Positions 21,687 to 34,600 of a stretch of 64,000 nucleotides of DNA are shown in pieces. Position 1 is the stretch's first letter. Each line of letters starts with the position of its first letter. The notes beneath the pieces were generated by a model. The model was not told where the DNA came from. It saw only the letters and a list, made by a program, of their open reading frames with translations, and searched no databases. The stretch is from Trifolium pratense (taxonomy: Eukaryota; Streptophyta; Magnoliopsida; Fabales; Fabaceae), in the NCBI RefSeq assembly GCF_020283565.1, contig NC_060065.1, positions 52,440,409-52,504,408 on the forward strand, written 5' to 3'. The position numbers and the translations under genes are program-made.

Positions 21687-22606
21687 AAAATAATTATTTT
21701 CACAATGAACTCGAGGAGTACTTAAGGGAAAATCATTTTTGGAATTAAAGTGGACTTATTAGTAAGTAACTAAGGTGGTGAGAAGGGTTAAAGTGTGTAA
21801 TTGAGTAGCGATAAGATCAGTTAAATTACTCTATCTAATACTCGAAATGATCATTTTTTTATAGTAAAATGCTTATACTTGATTGAGTAAAATGGTTGTT
21901 CTTTCCTGAATATTTTTTTTTTTTAAAGAAAAAAATGATGGTGATGAATATTCTTGAAATCCGTCGATGAGGTATGAATGAGACTAATTAGAGTTTTGGT
22001 TCAGTGACGGAGATTAGAGCTTCGGCTCAGTGACGTTGATTAGAGTTTCGGTTCAGTGACGGAGATTAGAGCTTCGGCTCAGTGATGTTGATTAGAGCTT
22101 CGGCTCAAAGACGTAGACTAGAGTTTCGGCTCAGTGATGTTGATTATAGTTTCGGCTCAGTGACGTAGATTAGAGTTTCGGCTCAGTGACATTGATTAGA
22201 GTTTCGGCTCAGTAATATTGATGTTGTATGTGTTAAAGATCGTAAATTTGAATTGTTTCTTTTGTGGTCTTTGGCTGTGCAATCTGTTTCTTACTACTAT
22301 TTGTCACTAAATTTCTTCTTGTAATATTGATGTTGCTTCTATAAATTTTTATTTTGGATAAGTGCTGTATTTTTAATATATATTTATATATGTGTAGAAA
22401 TCTTCTATTTTCTCTAATAATGTTGTTTCCAAATTATTATTATTATTTTTTTATTTTTTTTTAAAAAAAACTAAGCTTTATGAAATTATAAAGTAGAGAA
22501 ATTAGTTTTCGTTTTCTTTGGAATGTGAGTGTAGGCAAGGATGAATTTTGAGGTTGTTTTATTCGGGAAATTTTCGAGGACGAAAATTCTTAAAGGGGGG
22601 GAGAGT
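21687..22606 (+). mobile_element. 3' internal end of a Ty3/gypsy element
   Basis: The sequence before the LTR at 22607 ends in TTTTCGAGGACGAAAATTC and an AAAGGGGGGGAGAG purine tract, the usual pre-LTR signature of plant chromovirus-type (Tekay/Del) elements. The left part abuts the truncated edge of PRP3 copy 1. No pol coding is left. Confidence 0.65.
21988..22222. repeat. 26-bp tandem repeat, about 9 units
   Basis: Units of the form GATTAGAGTTTCGGCTCAGT plus a variable GACGTT/GACGGA/GATGTT spacer repeat with a 26-bp period (TTCGG at 22021, 22047, 22073). It lies in the 3' internal region of the truncated element. Confidence 0.9.
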
Positions 22607-22892
22607 TGTAACGCCCCGAAATTTAGGAATAGTTATTTCATTATTATTTAATTAATCTCTGTAGAAATTTATGTTTAGCCAATTAATTAATCAGAATTTA
22701 GAGTAGAGAAGATAGATAGTAAAAATAAATAACTAGAAAGTTTGGATAGGGAAATAAGTATCTAGTCAACCACAATTAAGAGGAATAATTGGGAGTTACT
22801 ATCATTTATATGTTATGAATGGCATTCCAAAATCAAATTGTAACTTTCTCAACTTAGTCACACGACCAGCTCATTCCTTTCATTTGTCTTCA

Positions 22893-23520
22893 GCTCCGAT
22901 TTGGATCCTCAACTGCAAAATTCTCTGCTGCCTCCCCTGCTGCACCATTCTTGACCATCTAATTAATCCAACAACTCAATTATCAACGCTGAACAAAATA
23001 AAAAAACACCAAAACTCATCCCATTTTATTCACACCCAGACAACGTTGAACGAACTGCCATGAGGATTTTCTGTTTCATGTTGTTATGATTTATTATACA
23101 CTTTGTTGATTTTTGTAAACTTTTGCTCCAATTCGTTAATTATATGTTGTGTATTGTTATGATTTATACACTTGTTGAGTTTTGTGAAGAAAGAGAGAAG
23201 AAAAATAATGAAAAGAGAGTTCTTGAGAAAAATTGTGTAGAAACTAGAAAATTGATTGAGTGTTAAAAAAAAGTTAAATTAAAATTGATAAACCCTAAAT
23301 GTTCAGATCAAGAAAACCGTGATAGATATAGCAGTTAGCAGCCGTAAAGAAGAACAAGGTGAAAGGAACATGTGCTAACAAATAATAATAATATAGTGCT
23401 TTATGTTTTTTAGTGTTTTTATTTGGGTAGTTGTATGTCAACCACTTGATTAATCCGATTGTCAAGAATGGTGCAGCAGGGGAGGCAGCAGAAAATTTTG
23501 CAGCTGAGGATCCAAATCGC
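22893..23520. repeat. Inverted repeat inside the LTR
   Basis: The left arm 22893-22985 (with TTTGGATCCTCAACTGC and TGCACCATTCTTGACCATC) is complementary to the right arm at about 23432-23520 (GTCAAGAATGGTGCAGCAGG and GCTGAGGATCCAAA). The spacer is about 450 bp, so a transcript could fold into a hairpin. Confidence 0.8.
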
Positions 23521-23983
23521 TTCAGCTTATTCTCATTCATCTAGTGGAAAATAAATAAGCCATAATTACTCAAAATTATCTTGAGTCGGTTACAATTGCA
23601 TTGAACCTCACTTCAATTTCAATTGCCTTAGTTTCATTTGAGACTTTCATACGTTTTCTAGGGAGTTGCTACATATTTCCACTTGCTCTCATTACTATAT
23701 TTAACCCTAAATCAAAATCAAGCTATCCATTGGTTCCCTCTTTATAAAAATGTTCTAAGACCATCAAACAATACTCTATTAGCAATTTCGTTTCAAATCC
23801 ATGGGAGCCTTGAGGTTCACAACACGTGGTGCTTTGTTTTAAATGGTCGGATCATCAAGCCGAATTTTGGAGTGATGGAAATCGTGAGTGCAACGCAGGA
23901 TACGAAAGTGGAATCTATAGGTTTACTAGGAAGAATAGGTAAGGGTTTTTTCTCCGTTCATTCATATTACGTAAGAATTGTGT

Positions 23984-24770
23984 CAGGCACGGATCTAAGT
24001 GCATTACATTGGGGTCATGTGACCCCACTCCTTTGAAAATCTCTTAACCAATAATAACATAATTTGTGGCATTGACCCCACTTCCTATATGTTAATGTTC
24101 CCACTCATAGTCACACACAATTCCACAAGCACATTCATGATTCATTTGTTGTAATTTATATGGTGCATGGATAGTACTATCATAAATTCATATGAAATTG
24201 GGATAGGGTAAAAATTCATATGTACAATTTGTAAGTTTGAATAAAGATGTCCATAATAATATTGACATTGTCATTTAAAAAAATGTGTTTTAAAGCGTGT
24301 TAATTGAGTTTAATTGTTGTGCACCGTCGGTGTAAAATTTTTTTACACATGCATCCAATAACACGTTGCCACATCATTTAATGAATGTGACACATCATGT
24401 GTTTTTAATTACCATACATGATGTGTCGGTATATTATTTGATGCATGTACAAAATAATTTTACACCGACGGTGCATATAAATTAATTCTAATTCATATTA
24501 GAATAATTTATAGTTTACACATTTACTAGTTACTTATGTTCCTAATCATAAACATAAATGGGTAAAAGAAAATGATAAATTTGATCCAAATTCTAAGTTG
24601 TTGGCCAAATTTTATTTATAATTAGAGACTAAACGAGTATATATATACTCATTTGTTCTAAAATATAAGTAAAAATTGGTCAATAAAAATGAATGTATTT
24701 GATCCAAATTTTGAACCAAATACATATATAATTTTGACCCCACTTACTAAAACTTCTGGATCCGTCCCTG
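23984..24770. mobile_element. Non-autonomous hAT element
   Basis: The termini CAGGCACGGATC and GGATCCGTCCCTG are near-complementary. An 8-bp target duplication AATTGTGT flanks it (23976-23983 and 24771-24778). It carries no transposase, contains another MITE, and interrupts the long LTR. Confidence 0.88.
24320..24475. mobile_element. MITE with TGCACCGTCGGTGTAAAA termini
   Basis: A 156-bp unit has perfect inverted ends TGCACCGTCGGTGTAAAA / TTTTACACCGACGGTGCA and is nested in the hAT element. Related ends occur at 58194-58349. Confidence 0.85.
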
Positions 24771-26974
24771 AATTGTGTTGTGAAATGGTAATAGGGTCTT
24801 TATCTTTTAAAAGAAATAATTAAAAGTAAACTAATAGAAAGAATTTGGTTTTGTTTGAAGCGTGTTGTTGTTTGAGAAGTGAGTTTCCGATGATTTTGTT
24901 ATGATATATTTAGTTTGTGGTTTGTTAAAATTCATAAGAGTTAAGTATATAAATCAAGGGAAATATGAATAAAAGTATAGAGAGGATTAAGTTATCTGTT
25001 TTTGTCGCTAGTCGTATTGATTTAGTGTAGAAAATGACTATATTCAAAATATCTGATTTAGAATTGACATAGTTGAATCAAATTTAATTGAGTTAATACT
25101 TTTAAGGTGTGTGATTATGTTGTTGTATTAATATTAAATTTCCGTTGTTGTTGTTTGTCGTGTTGCTATGGTGGCCGTTGAGCTGCCGTTTGTCGTGTTG
25201 CCCTTGTTATTGTTATGAGTTGTTTCATTTTATTAATTGTTGAGTTGATATGCTTATGTTTGATCATCTAAGAGAGATAGTTTGCCATTATGTGCCCAAT
25301 TGTTTATCTGTTGAGAAGTTATTCGACTACTTTTTTCTTGAAAAATAAATAATTATATATTTTTTTTAGAAATATTTTGATTGATGAAGTGTTTTGTTAT
25401 TATTTTATGACATTTTTCTTACCTTGAGCATGATTCAATTTGGATAAAGAAATTGACCTTACAATTAACATTTTAGGTACTCAAGGAGATGATCATGATT
25501 GGTGTTTTTGCTTGATGCGTGCACGGGGATAAACAATTGGGGGGTTTTATTAACTTGTAATTTAAATGAAACATTGTATCATTGTATAAGTATTACTTGT
25601 AATCGCATATAATTATTCTTCTTTATAAAAAAAAGAATTTAGTCTTTTTTTATAATTATTTTATCGTTAAAAATATGGGTTGTTACAATATGCCTATTGA
25701 ATTCAGAGTTTCAATAGTATAAAGCTCCTTTACTTTTTTTTTTGTAGTGATTTCCCTAAGATTTGAGATCGAGTTCCTTCCTCCTCTTCCTTCTCTTCTC
25801 TCCCACGTGCATTCTCCCCATCTCGCACTTGCACTCTTAATTTTATTTTATTTTTTCTATCAGAATGTTGACCATTCCTATTTCCTAACGTTACTCCTCT
25901 TTAAACCACTTTATTTCAAAGAACAAGATTTTCAATACAATTAAAGTGAATTTATTAAAATTAAAATCATGATTTTCTTTTATATTTTATTTTTACTACA
26001 ATCTTATTCACACCCCTCCTCTTTGCTCTCAACACCTCATTATCTAATTTTTCAACTTCTTTTTCTTTTAATTTTATTTTAGTTCACCAACATCATTCTA
26101 CTCATTTATTTCCCCATGATTAATTATTCAACACATCAAAATAATTAAATAACCACACAACAATCAACACAAGCAACTTTTAATAATAAAAAAAATATTA
26201 ATAAACTAATTCTAAAAGTTGGGGCGTTACAAAAGTGGCACATAGTATAACATCCCGGATTTTTATTTAAGATATTGTAAAAAAAATTCTTAATTAGAAA
26301 ATGTGCAGTATTTTTTTTTTCCTTTTATCAAAATAAAATAGTATAATAATAACTGAATTGAAAATCACATGAAATATAAACTTAATTAAATTGAACAATA
26401 GTTTGAAAATTCCGGCGGAAGAAAATACAACAGCGAATTATTTATTACATAAAAATTCTCAAATTTACAAAACCCAATTTTCCCCATACATACGCGCTTC
26501 AAGCATCACATTCAGTTAAAGTTTTCTCCTTGAGTACGTAAAATGTTGGTTGTAAGGGTCAATTTTCTTATCCATATTGAATCATACTCACCACAAGAAA
26601 ATGTTACAAAATAATAACAAAACACTTCATCTTATGAAAAATATAAATATTAGTTTTCCTAAAAACTTTGGTGATTAGAGTACAAATATAGAATATGAGT
26701 TCTTATACAAAGAGTAACACATTTCAACACATATCATAAGTTAAATGATCAGCCAAATATATAAAATGAGAAACGGCAACCCTCTTTTGCTACGTACAGC
26801 CAAATATATTTTTCTTTCTTTCGTCCCATTAACATTAGTTTTCTTATGACCAATTATTTACTATTGTTACTTTTCTTCTTTTCTATATGAAATGCAATGC
26901 AACTAAGACCACCCTATATGAAATACTAATGATCCGGATAATAAGTCTCATACCAATGAGAAAAATCAGCCACA

Positions 26975-27062
26975 CAGGCTAAAAGTAAAACCAGCCACAC
27001 GGGCTAAAAAAAAATTAACCAACCACACAGGCTAAAAATAAACCAAGCCACAAAGGCTACCT
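26975..27062. repeat. Short tandem repeat CAGCCACACAGGCTAAAA
   Basis: Four degenerate units of roughly 26-32 bp (CCAGCCACACGGGCTAAAA and variants) lie in a row inside the solo LTR. Confidence 0.75.
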
Positions 27063-27138
27063 ATAAAAACTCTGCTATAGACATCCTATATGATGCATGA
27101 AACTCCACTTCCTTAACAAGACCAACCTGACCTGCGAC

Positions 27139-27982
27139 CAGGGGCGGACCCAGACATTAATTTTCATTGTGGCTAAATTTTTTAAGCATTACTAAAAAAA
27201 TTCATCGTTATCTTAATAATTCAATTAAACAACGAACAACATATAAAATTATTATTAATACAACATGTGTATCTAGAAAAAGAAAACCAACAAACTAACA
27301 ATTCAGAAAATTTCTATTAAAATAAAATTAACAAACTAACATATTATATCCAGAAAAACACAAAATTTCTATTCGAAAAAAAGAAACGACTATAAATTAT
27401 TGAATATATGTGAAATCGTGCATATTACTATTGTTTGATACATCTCAAGATTCTACTTGGACCAAAATATATAGACCCAAAATTTTACTAACTTATAGTT
27501 TATTTTGATAAACTAATTCAATTAGCTTATAACTTATTAATTTTTATTCCAAAGCTTACCCATATTTTCTTACTTGAAAAAATTAAACTTATTGTTTTAT
27601 GTCATTTCATATTTATATGCCACAATCGTTAATTTTACTCAATACTACGAATTCAAGTATTTTTCACAAACAAAGTTAAAGTTGATTATTATACGATTAA
27701 AGTATATAACTTAAAATAATACATTGTGTATAACCAAAGAATTGAAATCATTAATAGTGGACTATAAACTAATATTTGCACTAATATTTAAACTAATATG
27801 TATCGAGAGACTTACAGTCATTAATAATAAACTCTAAACTAATATTTACATAAATATTTATACGAATATGTGTACGAATAATTTAAAATTATTCATAAAA
27901 TTATTATTATTATTTTTAAAAAATATTTGGGCTAGGCTGGTGTGGCTATAGCCACACCAAACCTCACACAGGTCCGCCCCTG
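27139..27982. mobile_element. Non-autonomous hAT element
   Basis: It begins CAGGGGCGGACCCAG and ends AGGTCCGCCCCTG, flanked by the 8-bp duplication CCTGCGAC (27131-27138 and 27983-27990). It is AT-rich inside with no transposase. TIRs and an 8-bp duplication define hAT. Confidence 0.92.
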
Positions 27983-28531
27983 CCTGCGACATACTTAGTC
28001 CTCCCTATAGTTTTATTTACATCCCTTAATTTGTATGTATTAATAAGGAAATGACATTCTCACAAACCGGAAACATAATAGTATATGTGTAAGTCTATTG
28101 TATTCACCACGACATCAAGTATTACACATTGATTCTATATATTATGAACATGGCAGCACACATGATAATCACATTGTAAACACATATAATGGCATAATCA
28201 TAGTTCACAAAATTACACGGATTAAAAATATATTTCCAATTATTTATTTATTGTTTTATATATAGGGTTAATTCATTTGGTTCATATTAAGTGATAAATG
28301 TTTTACTATTATTCCACAACAAATCCTTATGTAGCATGAATGTATGAGGAAAAAACTCTTACCTTAGGCGCTTTTCTACTCTAACACGAAGCCCTTGCAG
28401 TTACACACATGGCTCGTTCGACGTATGGTTCAAGCTTTTTCTTTTAAGGATATATCAATATTGGACATACTTTCTTACAAAGATGAAGTAGGTTGATCGA
28501 GAAGAAAATAGATGGAACTGAGTCATTTGAG

Positions 28532-28534
<3 letters not shown>

Positions 28535-28596
<62 letters not shown>

Positions 28597-28603
28597 TAGA
28601 TAG

Positions 28604-28637
<34 letters not shown>
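28535..28637. repeat. (TA)n / (GATA)n / (GA)n microsatellite
   Basis: A long TA dinucleotide run is followed by GATA and GA units, inside the solo LTR. Confidence 0.95.
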
Positions 28638-29275
28638 GCGTGAGTCTTCTAATAGGGAGAGAATTGTTATCTTCCTCAATATACATATGGCAGAACAATA
28701 ACTAGCAGAATGGTCCAGATTAATTAATTAATTAGAATAATGATGATTGAATGATATTCAGTGACTTTTAATTGTAACAATTGAGGGAAAATGTGTGAGG
28801 TTAAAATAAGGGAATAAGGCATGTAGCAAATTTAATCTATAATAATGGTATCGGTTATGGAATGAACTAATATTGGAGATAAAAATAGTATTTTAACTCT
28901 GGCAGTCCAAATGACTATAAAGTGCTCTTTAAATAATTTTAGGCAAGAAGGGTTAGGGATGGGCGCACAAAGTTAGAAAATGAATGGTGGTGAGTGTTAA
29001 TTAAATTGAATTGATTATTATTAAATTAAATTAATTAAAATTAAATACTGAATTAAACGTGTGGCAATTTGAATGAGAATGAAGTGGAACAAATTTGCAA
29101 AACGTGATTAATCGATATCCATTTATTTAAATGCTTTTAGTTCAATTTTTATCTATCACTCAAACCTCACGATGATATCAAATTAACTGGCTAAATTATT
29201 AATAAAATAATAATTGAAATATGACAAGAACAAAATATAATTATAGCATAGATAAGTTCTGCAATAAAAACTATG

Positions 29276-30028
29276 TTCCCCGGGTACGGGTACGGTACCG
29301 GTATCCGGTACAGGTACCGGTACGAGGTACGTCATTTTTTGAAAAACTAAGGTACGAGTACGTCCTTATAATTTTTTTAAAATATAATTATATATATTAA
29401 ATAATAGAATTATATCATTAAAACAAATAATTAAACATAAAAATATCACAGCACACTTTAAAAGTAATTTAAATTGTTCGAAACATCAAAATATGAAATT
29501 AAAAAGCAATTAGCTCAAAAAGAGTTAATGATTTCCCTCTTCATCATCACTAAAAAGAGCGACCTCAAGTTAGGTTCACCGCGAGAAAGACTAGCAAATT
29601 CAAGAATATCAACTATATATTAAATAAATTTCATTTATCTCTACGAATATCCCACGTTTTTGTTGCACTTTCATTATAAGTATTATTATTTCTCTTTCTC
29701 GAGAGAAAAGAAGATTGCTATGAATAAAAACTAGATAGTTGATACTTTGTTATTGTTTTTTTAGTAGTAGTTACTACTTTTATATTATAAACAAATAAAA
29801 AACTTAAATCTTCCTATAAAAAATACTAATAAAAGAAAAAAAGGAGAAGAAAAAAAATTGTGTATTTTTTTTGATTGGTGTACCACAGGTGTACCACACG
29901 CGTACCCATTGCAAAAAAAAAAAAAACTAGGTACGGCGTCGGTGCATACCGAGGGAGTACCATACGCGTACTGGTACTCGATACGTACCCAGTATCGGTA
30001 CTCTGTCCAAAATGAAGTACCCATAGAA
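29276..30028. mobile_element. GTAC-rich element in the solo LTR
   Basis: The left end is packed with GGTACCGG/GGGTACGG words and the right end (29880-30022) with CGTACCCA/GGTACTC words in roughly inverted arrangement, over an AT-rich centre. It looks like a small foldback transposon. The target duplication was not resolved, so the borders are approximate. Confidence 0.5.
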
Positions 30029-30104
30029 TAAAAATAAACTAAGAAAATTATTAAAAGAATATATTCCAAAATGTTGGGGCGTTACACATAGCATGAAATG
30101 AGAA

Positions 30105-30495
30105 AATATTTGGCTAGAGACTGACTCCTTGTTGGTGGTGCTAGCTTTCAAAAACATCAACTCAAATATTTCTTGGAGTCTTAGAAATAGATGGCACAAT
30201 ATGAAGCTTCTTTGCACAATATGAAGCTTCTTTGCAGTCAAATGAATTGTATTGTGTCTCATATTTACATAGAAGTGAACTAAGTGGCTGATTCTCTTGC
30301 TAATTTTGGCAGTTCTATTCCCAATTTTACATCATGGCAAGTTGTACCTAATTTTGTTAATGCTAGATTTGTCAAAAACAAGTTAGGAATTACTAGTTTT
30401 AGATTTTGTAACTCTTGAAGGAGTTTCGGTCTATGTTCCCATCCTTTTGTTTTGTTGATCCTTGCTAGTTTTCTTAATATATTTTGAGTTAGTAA
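30105..30495 (+). pseudogene. LINE-type RNase H 3' fragment
   Basis: Broken frames read IWLETDSLLVVLAFKN and, after a stop, SHIYREVN then ADSLANFG, matching the C-terminal RNase H domain of plant LINE ORF2 proteins. A 22-bp direct duplication (GCACAATATGAAGCTTCTTT) at about 30190-30235 adds a stop. An A-run at 30495 fits a LINE tail. Confidence 0.7.
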
Positions 30496-31401
30496 AAAAA
30501 AAATATTGAGTAGAAAAAATTGTTGCAAAAATTTAAATAAGATAAGATTTTGAATTTTGAGTAGAACAAAAAAACGATTACGACAATTAAATTAGAATTT
30601 TATTATGAATGTTTATGATTTGGTAAATTTGATACTAATTAACTTTATTATATTTTTTATATGAATTAACTTTATTCGTCAAAAAACGTTATTAAGTTTT
30701 TTTTTATAGAGAAAACTTTATTATATTATTTGATAGTAATTAACTTTATTCTATTACTAGTTGAAAGACCCGTGCGTGATTTTTATTTGATATTCAAGTT
30801 TGTCATTATATTAAGATAGAAAATTTATTTAGAATTAAATATTTAAAAATTTATTATATAATATTGTTAAAATATAAGTGGAATTATTGCGTTTTTTCTT
30901 GTAAAATTATTTATTCAATTTTTTATGTTTAAGTGATACTGATAAATAATGGTCTCATATATATATTTTTAATAAAAAATTATTAATTTTATTATAAATA
31001 TTTAGAATAATTTAGTAAGTTTGATACTATTTAACTTTATTATTATTAGTGGTTAGTTAATAGTAAACTTGATAGTAATATTGTTTATGTTTCTTTTCTT
31101 ATTTTGATAAAAAAATCATGTTTATGTTTCTTTTTTTTATAAAGTATTGTTTTTTTTATTAATTATTTCTATACTCTTATTTTTATGCGGTTTCTTTTTA
31201 TTTTTTCTATATTCTTTCTATAATTTTTTTTATTGACTAAACTTTATATAATGTTTTTATTGTTTTTTTCTCCTATTTTTATGTGTATAGATTGTTCTAT
31301 TTTGTTTCTATCTATAATTTGTTTTGTTCATTTTTTTAAGCATATCATTTTTTTTTATCTTTTATTTTTTCTATATATTTGTCCTTTTTTTTGTATTTAT
31401 C

Positions 31402-31448
<47 letters not shown>

Positions 31449-31640
31449 TATTTTATATTCTTTCTATATATTTTTTATAGTGAAATTACAATGAAGGATA
31501 TAAAACTTGCAAAGTGGTTAAAAGCAATAAGGATAAATTAGGAACTTTGGTGGTAATCGATTTTAATATATTAGTAATAGATTAGTAATTATATTGTTTA
31601 TGTTTCTATTATAAAAAATAATAATATTGTTCATGTTTCT
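30496..31640. other. AT-rich spacer
   Basis: Very AT-rich sequence with T-runs and an (AT)n tract at about 31409-31442. A few words resemble the promoter-proximal repeats of PRP3 (GGTAATCGATTTTAATATATTAG at 31551), suggesting older partial copies of the upstream region. No gene seen. Confidence 0.5.
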
Positions 31641-34600
31641 ATTTTTATGAGTATTTATTTTATTCTTTCTATATTCAATAATATCTTTATTGTTTTTTTG
31701 TTTCTACTTTAATGCATAAATAGATTCATATATAATTTTTTTATTGTTTCTATTTTCTTATATAATTTTTTTTTTTACTAAACCTTGATATTCCTATTTT
31801 TATGAGTATTTATTTTATTCTTTCTATATTCAATAATATCTTTATAGTTTTTTTGTTTCTACTTTAAAGCATAAATAGATTCATATATAATCTTTTTATT
31901 GTTTCTACTTTCTTATATAATTTTTTTTTTACTAAACTTTGATATTCCTATTTTTATGCATATTAATAGAGTAAAATTATATGCTTCAAAAAAAAAAAAT
32001 AGAGTAAAATTATAATGAAAGATACAAAATTTGGAACATTATTAAAATTGATAAGTGCAAATTAGTAAATTGGGCACTAATCAATTTTAATATAGTAGAT
32101 TAGATTTTGTAACATGTACAAAAAAAAGATTAGATTTTGGAACCAAAAAAAAAAGATTAGATTAGATTTTTTTTTGACACATAAGAGTAACATGTACCAA
32201 AAAAAAAAGATTAGATTTTGTAGAAAAAAAAAGATTAGATTAGATTTTTTTTTTGACACATAAGATTAGATTAGATTAGAAGTAGATTTGAAAAAATTAT
32301 TATAAATAAAGCTGAAGTGATTCTTATACTCCAATTCTTCATCACACACACGATAGAATAGAGTATCTCCCAAACCCTAGAATGGACGTCATCCCCGATA
32401 GGCGAAAGAGAGTTCGACATTCCGAAGGTGACCGCCATCATCGATCTGACCGGAATGCCAAACGCCACCGCAAAACCAGGGATAATAAGGTATACGACAG
32501 GGACGAAAGAGAGGGTACGAAAGTTAGGTCTAAATTGAAGCGCGATGAAGAGATGGAAGATGATTGCGACAACAATGCATCACCACAAAACGTGAGATTC
32601 TTTTTTGCCTTTCTAGTTCGTTTTATTTGCTTAATTCTATACTTTTGCCTTTCAGAGTATTGCTTTTGATTTAGAATCCCACTTGAAACTGTAGGAATTC
32701 TTGATTTCAGTAACTGTTTACTAGATTAGAATGATGATGCTGATATACTTGTACTGAGAAATATATATGTATGATAGCTTTTTATTTTTTTTATTTTTTT
32801 TTTGAACTCAATTACTTGGAGTTGGTGTTACCTAATTGCTTCCGTTTTGAATATTCATTCCACAAGAGTAATGCATTTATTGGTGTTTCATCTGTGCTGT
32901 TTCAGGGTGTTGCTATGGGATCACCTGCTGCGGTGTCTGCTAGTGTGCCAGACTCAACTTTGGTCCCTCCTCCTTCCTTTCCTATTAAGGTATCATCGAT
33001 TTCTACCACAAATGAAAATAAGGGTGTTAGTTTTACCATGTCTCATGAGGTTACTGGAAAATTTAGTACAGATGGATCCTCTTCAATTGCTGGAAAACCT
33101 GGAAGCCTCTCTATTCATGCCTTAGCTAAGGCAAAGAAGGTTTTACAAATGCAAAAAGCTTTGTCGGAGAAACTCAAGAGAATTCCTCATGTAAATCCTC
33201 CAGCTAGTGGCATTAGTGCTGCTGGTGTCACAACTGCAGATGTTACTATCCCTCAGAAACCAACCAAGGCTCATGTTCTTCGTCTTGACGCCCATGGACG
33301 GGAAATAGATGAACATGGGAATGTTGTTAATGTAACTAAGCCAAGCAACCTTAGCACATTAAAGGTGTGTAGTTTTCTCAATTGTCTTTTTCTCATTTAT
33401 TTATTGTCTCTTTCTATTTGCGAATATTGTCTTAACCCTACCATCTGTGTCTGATGATTCCAGGTCAACATTAATAAACAGAAGATAGATGCATTTGAAA
33501 TACTAAAACCTGTGTTGGATTTTGATCCTGATTCTAACTCTCATTTTGACGAGAGTATTGGCATCAACAAAACAAAGCTCATGCGCCCCAAGAGGACAAA
33601 TTTTCTGTTTGTGGAGGAAGGAAAATGGTCAAAAGATGCTGAATCAATAAAGTTGAAGGTATATCTCTTTGTTATTTGCCCTTCTAATTACTTGCCCTTT
33701 ACTTGTTTCTTTCAAATTATCTTATATGTGCTTTTGCTATTATTATTTCGCCTCATGCAGAGTAAATTTGGAGAAGCTCAAGCAAAAGAGCAGAAGGCCA
33801 AACAAGCACAGCTAGCAAAGGCAAAAGCTGCTCCTGATATAAATCCGAACTTAATAGAAATTACAGAGAGAGATGTAATGAAAGAAAAGCTGAAGGATCC
33901 AATTCCAGAAGTTGAGTGGTGGTAAGTTCATGCTTTATTTGGACTACTGGTTAATTTTGCATACAGAATTAGAATTACTAGAAGAGAAGGGTTATTTTTT
34001 ATTTCCAAGCATTAACAAGAGCTTTTAAATTACTAGCAAAATATTCTGAGGTGTTTAAAAGGTGATTACAAATTAGTTAGGTGGGTATCTTTCCCCCAGG
34101 CTGACTGCAAAATGAATAATATAACATGAGTGGCTACATGTAAATCTAGTATTGTTTGTCTTTGAGGATATATATTGTCTTGTTATTTAAATTAAATTTA
34201 AATAGTAAAAAAACTAGAAACAGAAAACGTGTAGTACGTGTATATTGATAAATCTTCAACTAACTTTTGGATTTTTGTCAGGGACGTGGCACTTTTGCAT
34301 TCTGGAAATTATGGTGACATTGACAACAGAACTGTAGACGAAGATAAACTGAAAATGGAAAAAATCACCTTTTATGTGGAGCATGTTCGCCCCATTGAAC
34401 CGCCTGCTGAGCTTGCCCCTCCACCACCTCAACCTCTCAAGCTAACCAAACAGGAGCAAAAGAAACTCAAGACCCAAAGGCGTATAGCTAAGGAGAAGGA
34501 GCGACAAGAGATGATTAGACAGGGTGTCATAGAACCGCCAAAACCAAAGTTAAAGATGAACAATTTAATGAAAGTGCTCGGGACCGAAGCAACTCAAGAT

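Larger units (their letters stand above)
22607..26231 (+). mobile_element. Long 3' LTR of a truncated Ty3/gypsy element
   Basis: It begins TGTAACGCCCCGAA right after the purine tract and ends GGGGCGTTACA, so the ends are inverted copies. Total 3.6 kb, about 2.8 kb net of a hAT insertion (23984-24770). The 5' LTR and most of the interior are missing; no target duplication could be matched. Confidence 0.7.
26246..30086 (+). mobile_element. Solo LTR, Ty3/gypsy type
   Basis: It starts TATAACATCCCGG (an expected TG start mutated to TA) and ends GGGGCGTTACA. The 5-bp repeat CATAG flanks it at 26241-26245 and 30087-30091. No internal region remains, so this is a solo LTR produced by recombination. 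It holds a hAT element, a GTAC-rich element and a (TA)n tract. Confidence 0.8.

Noticed and set aside
28444..28698. Two overlapping minus-strand frames with YIYIYI runs
   Set aside because: They are translations of the TA microsatellite and have no protein-like composition.
32077..32259. Lysine/phenylalanine-rich minus-strand frame upstream of PRP3 (also at 18286)
   Set aside because: It is a translation of GATTAGATT and poly-A repeats in the promoter; low complexity only.
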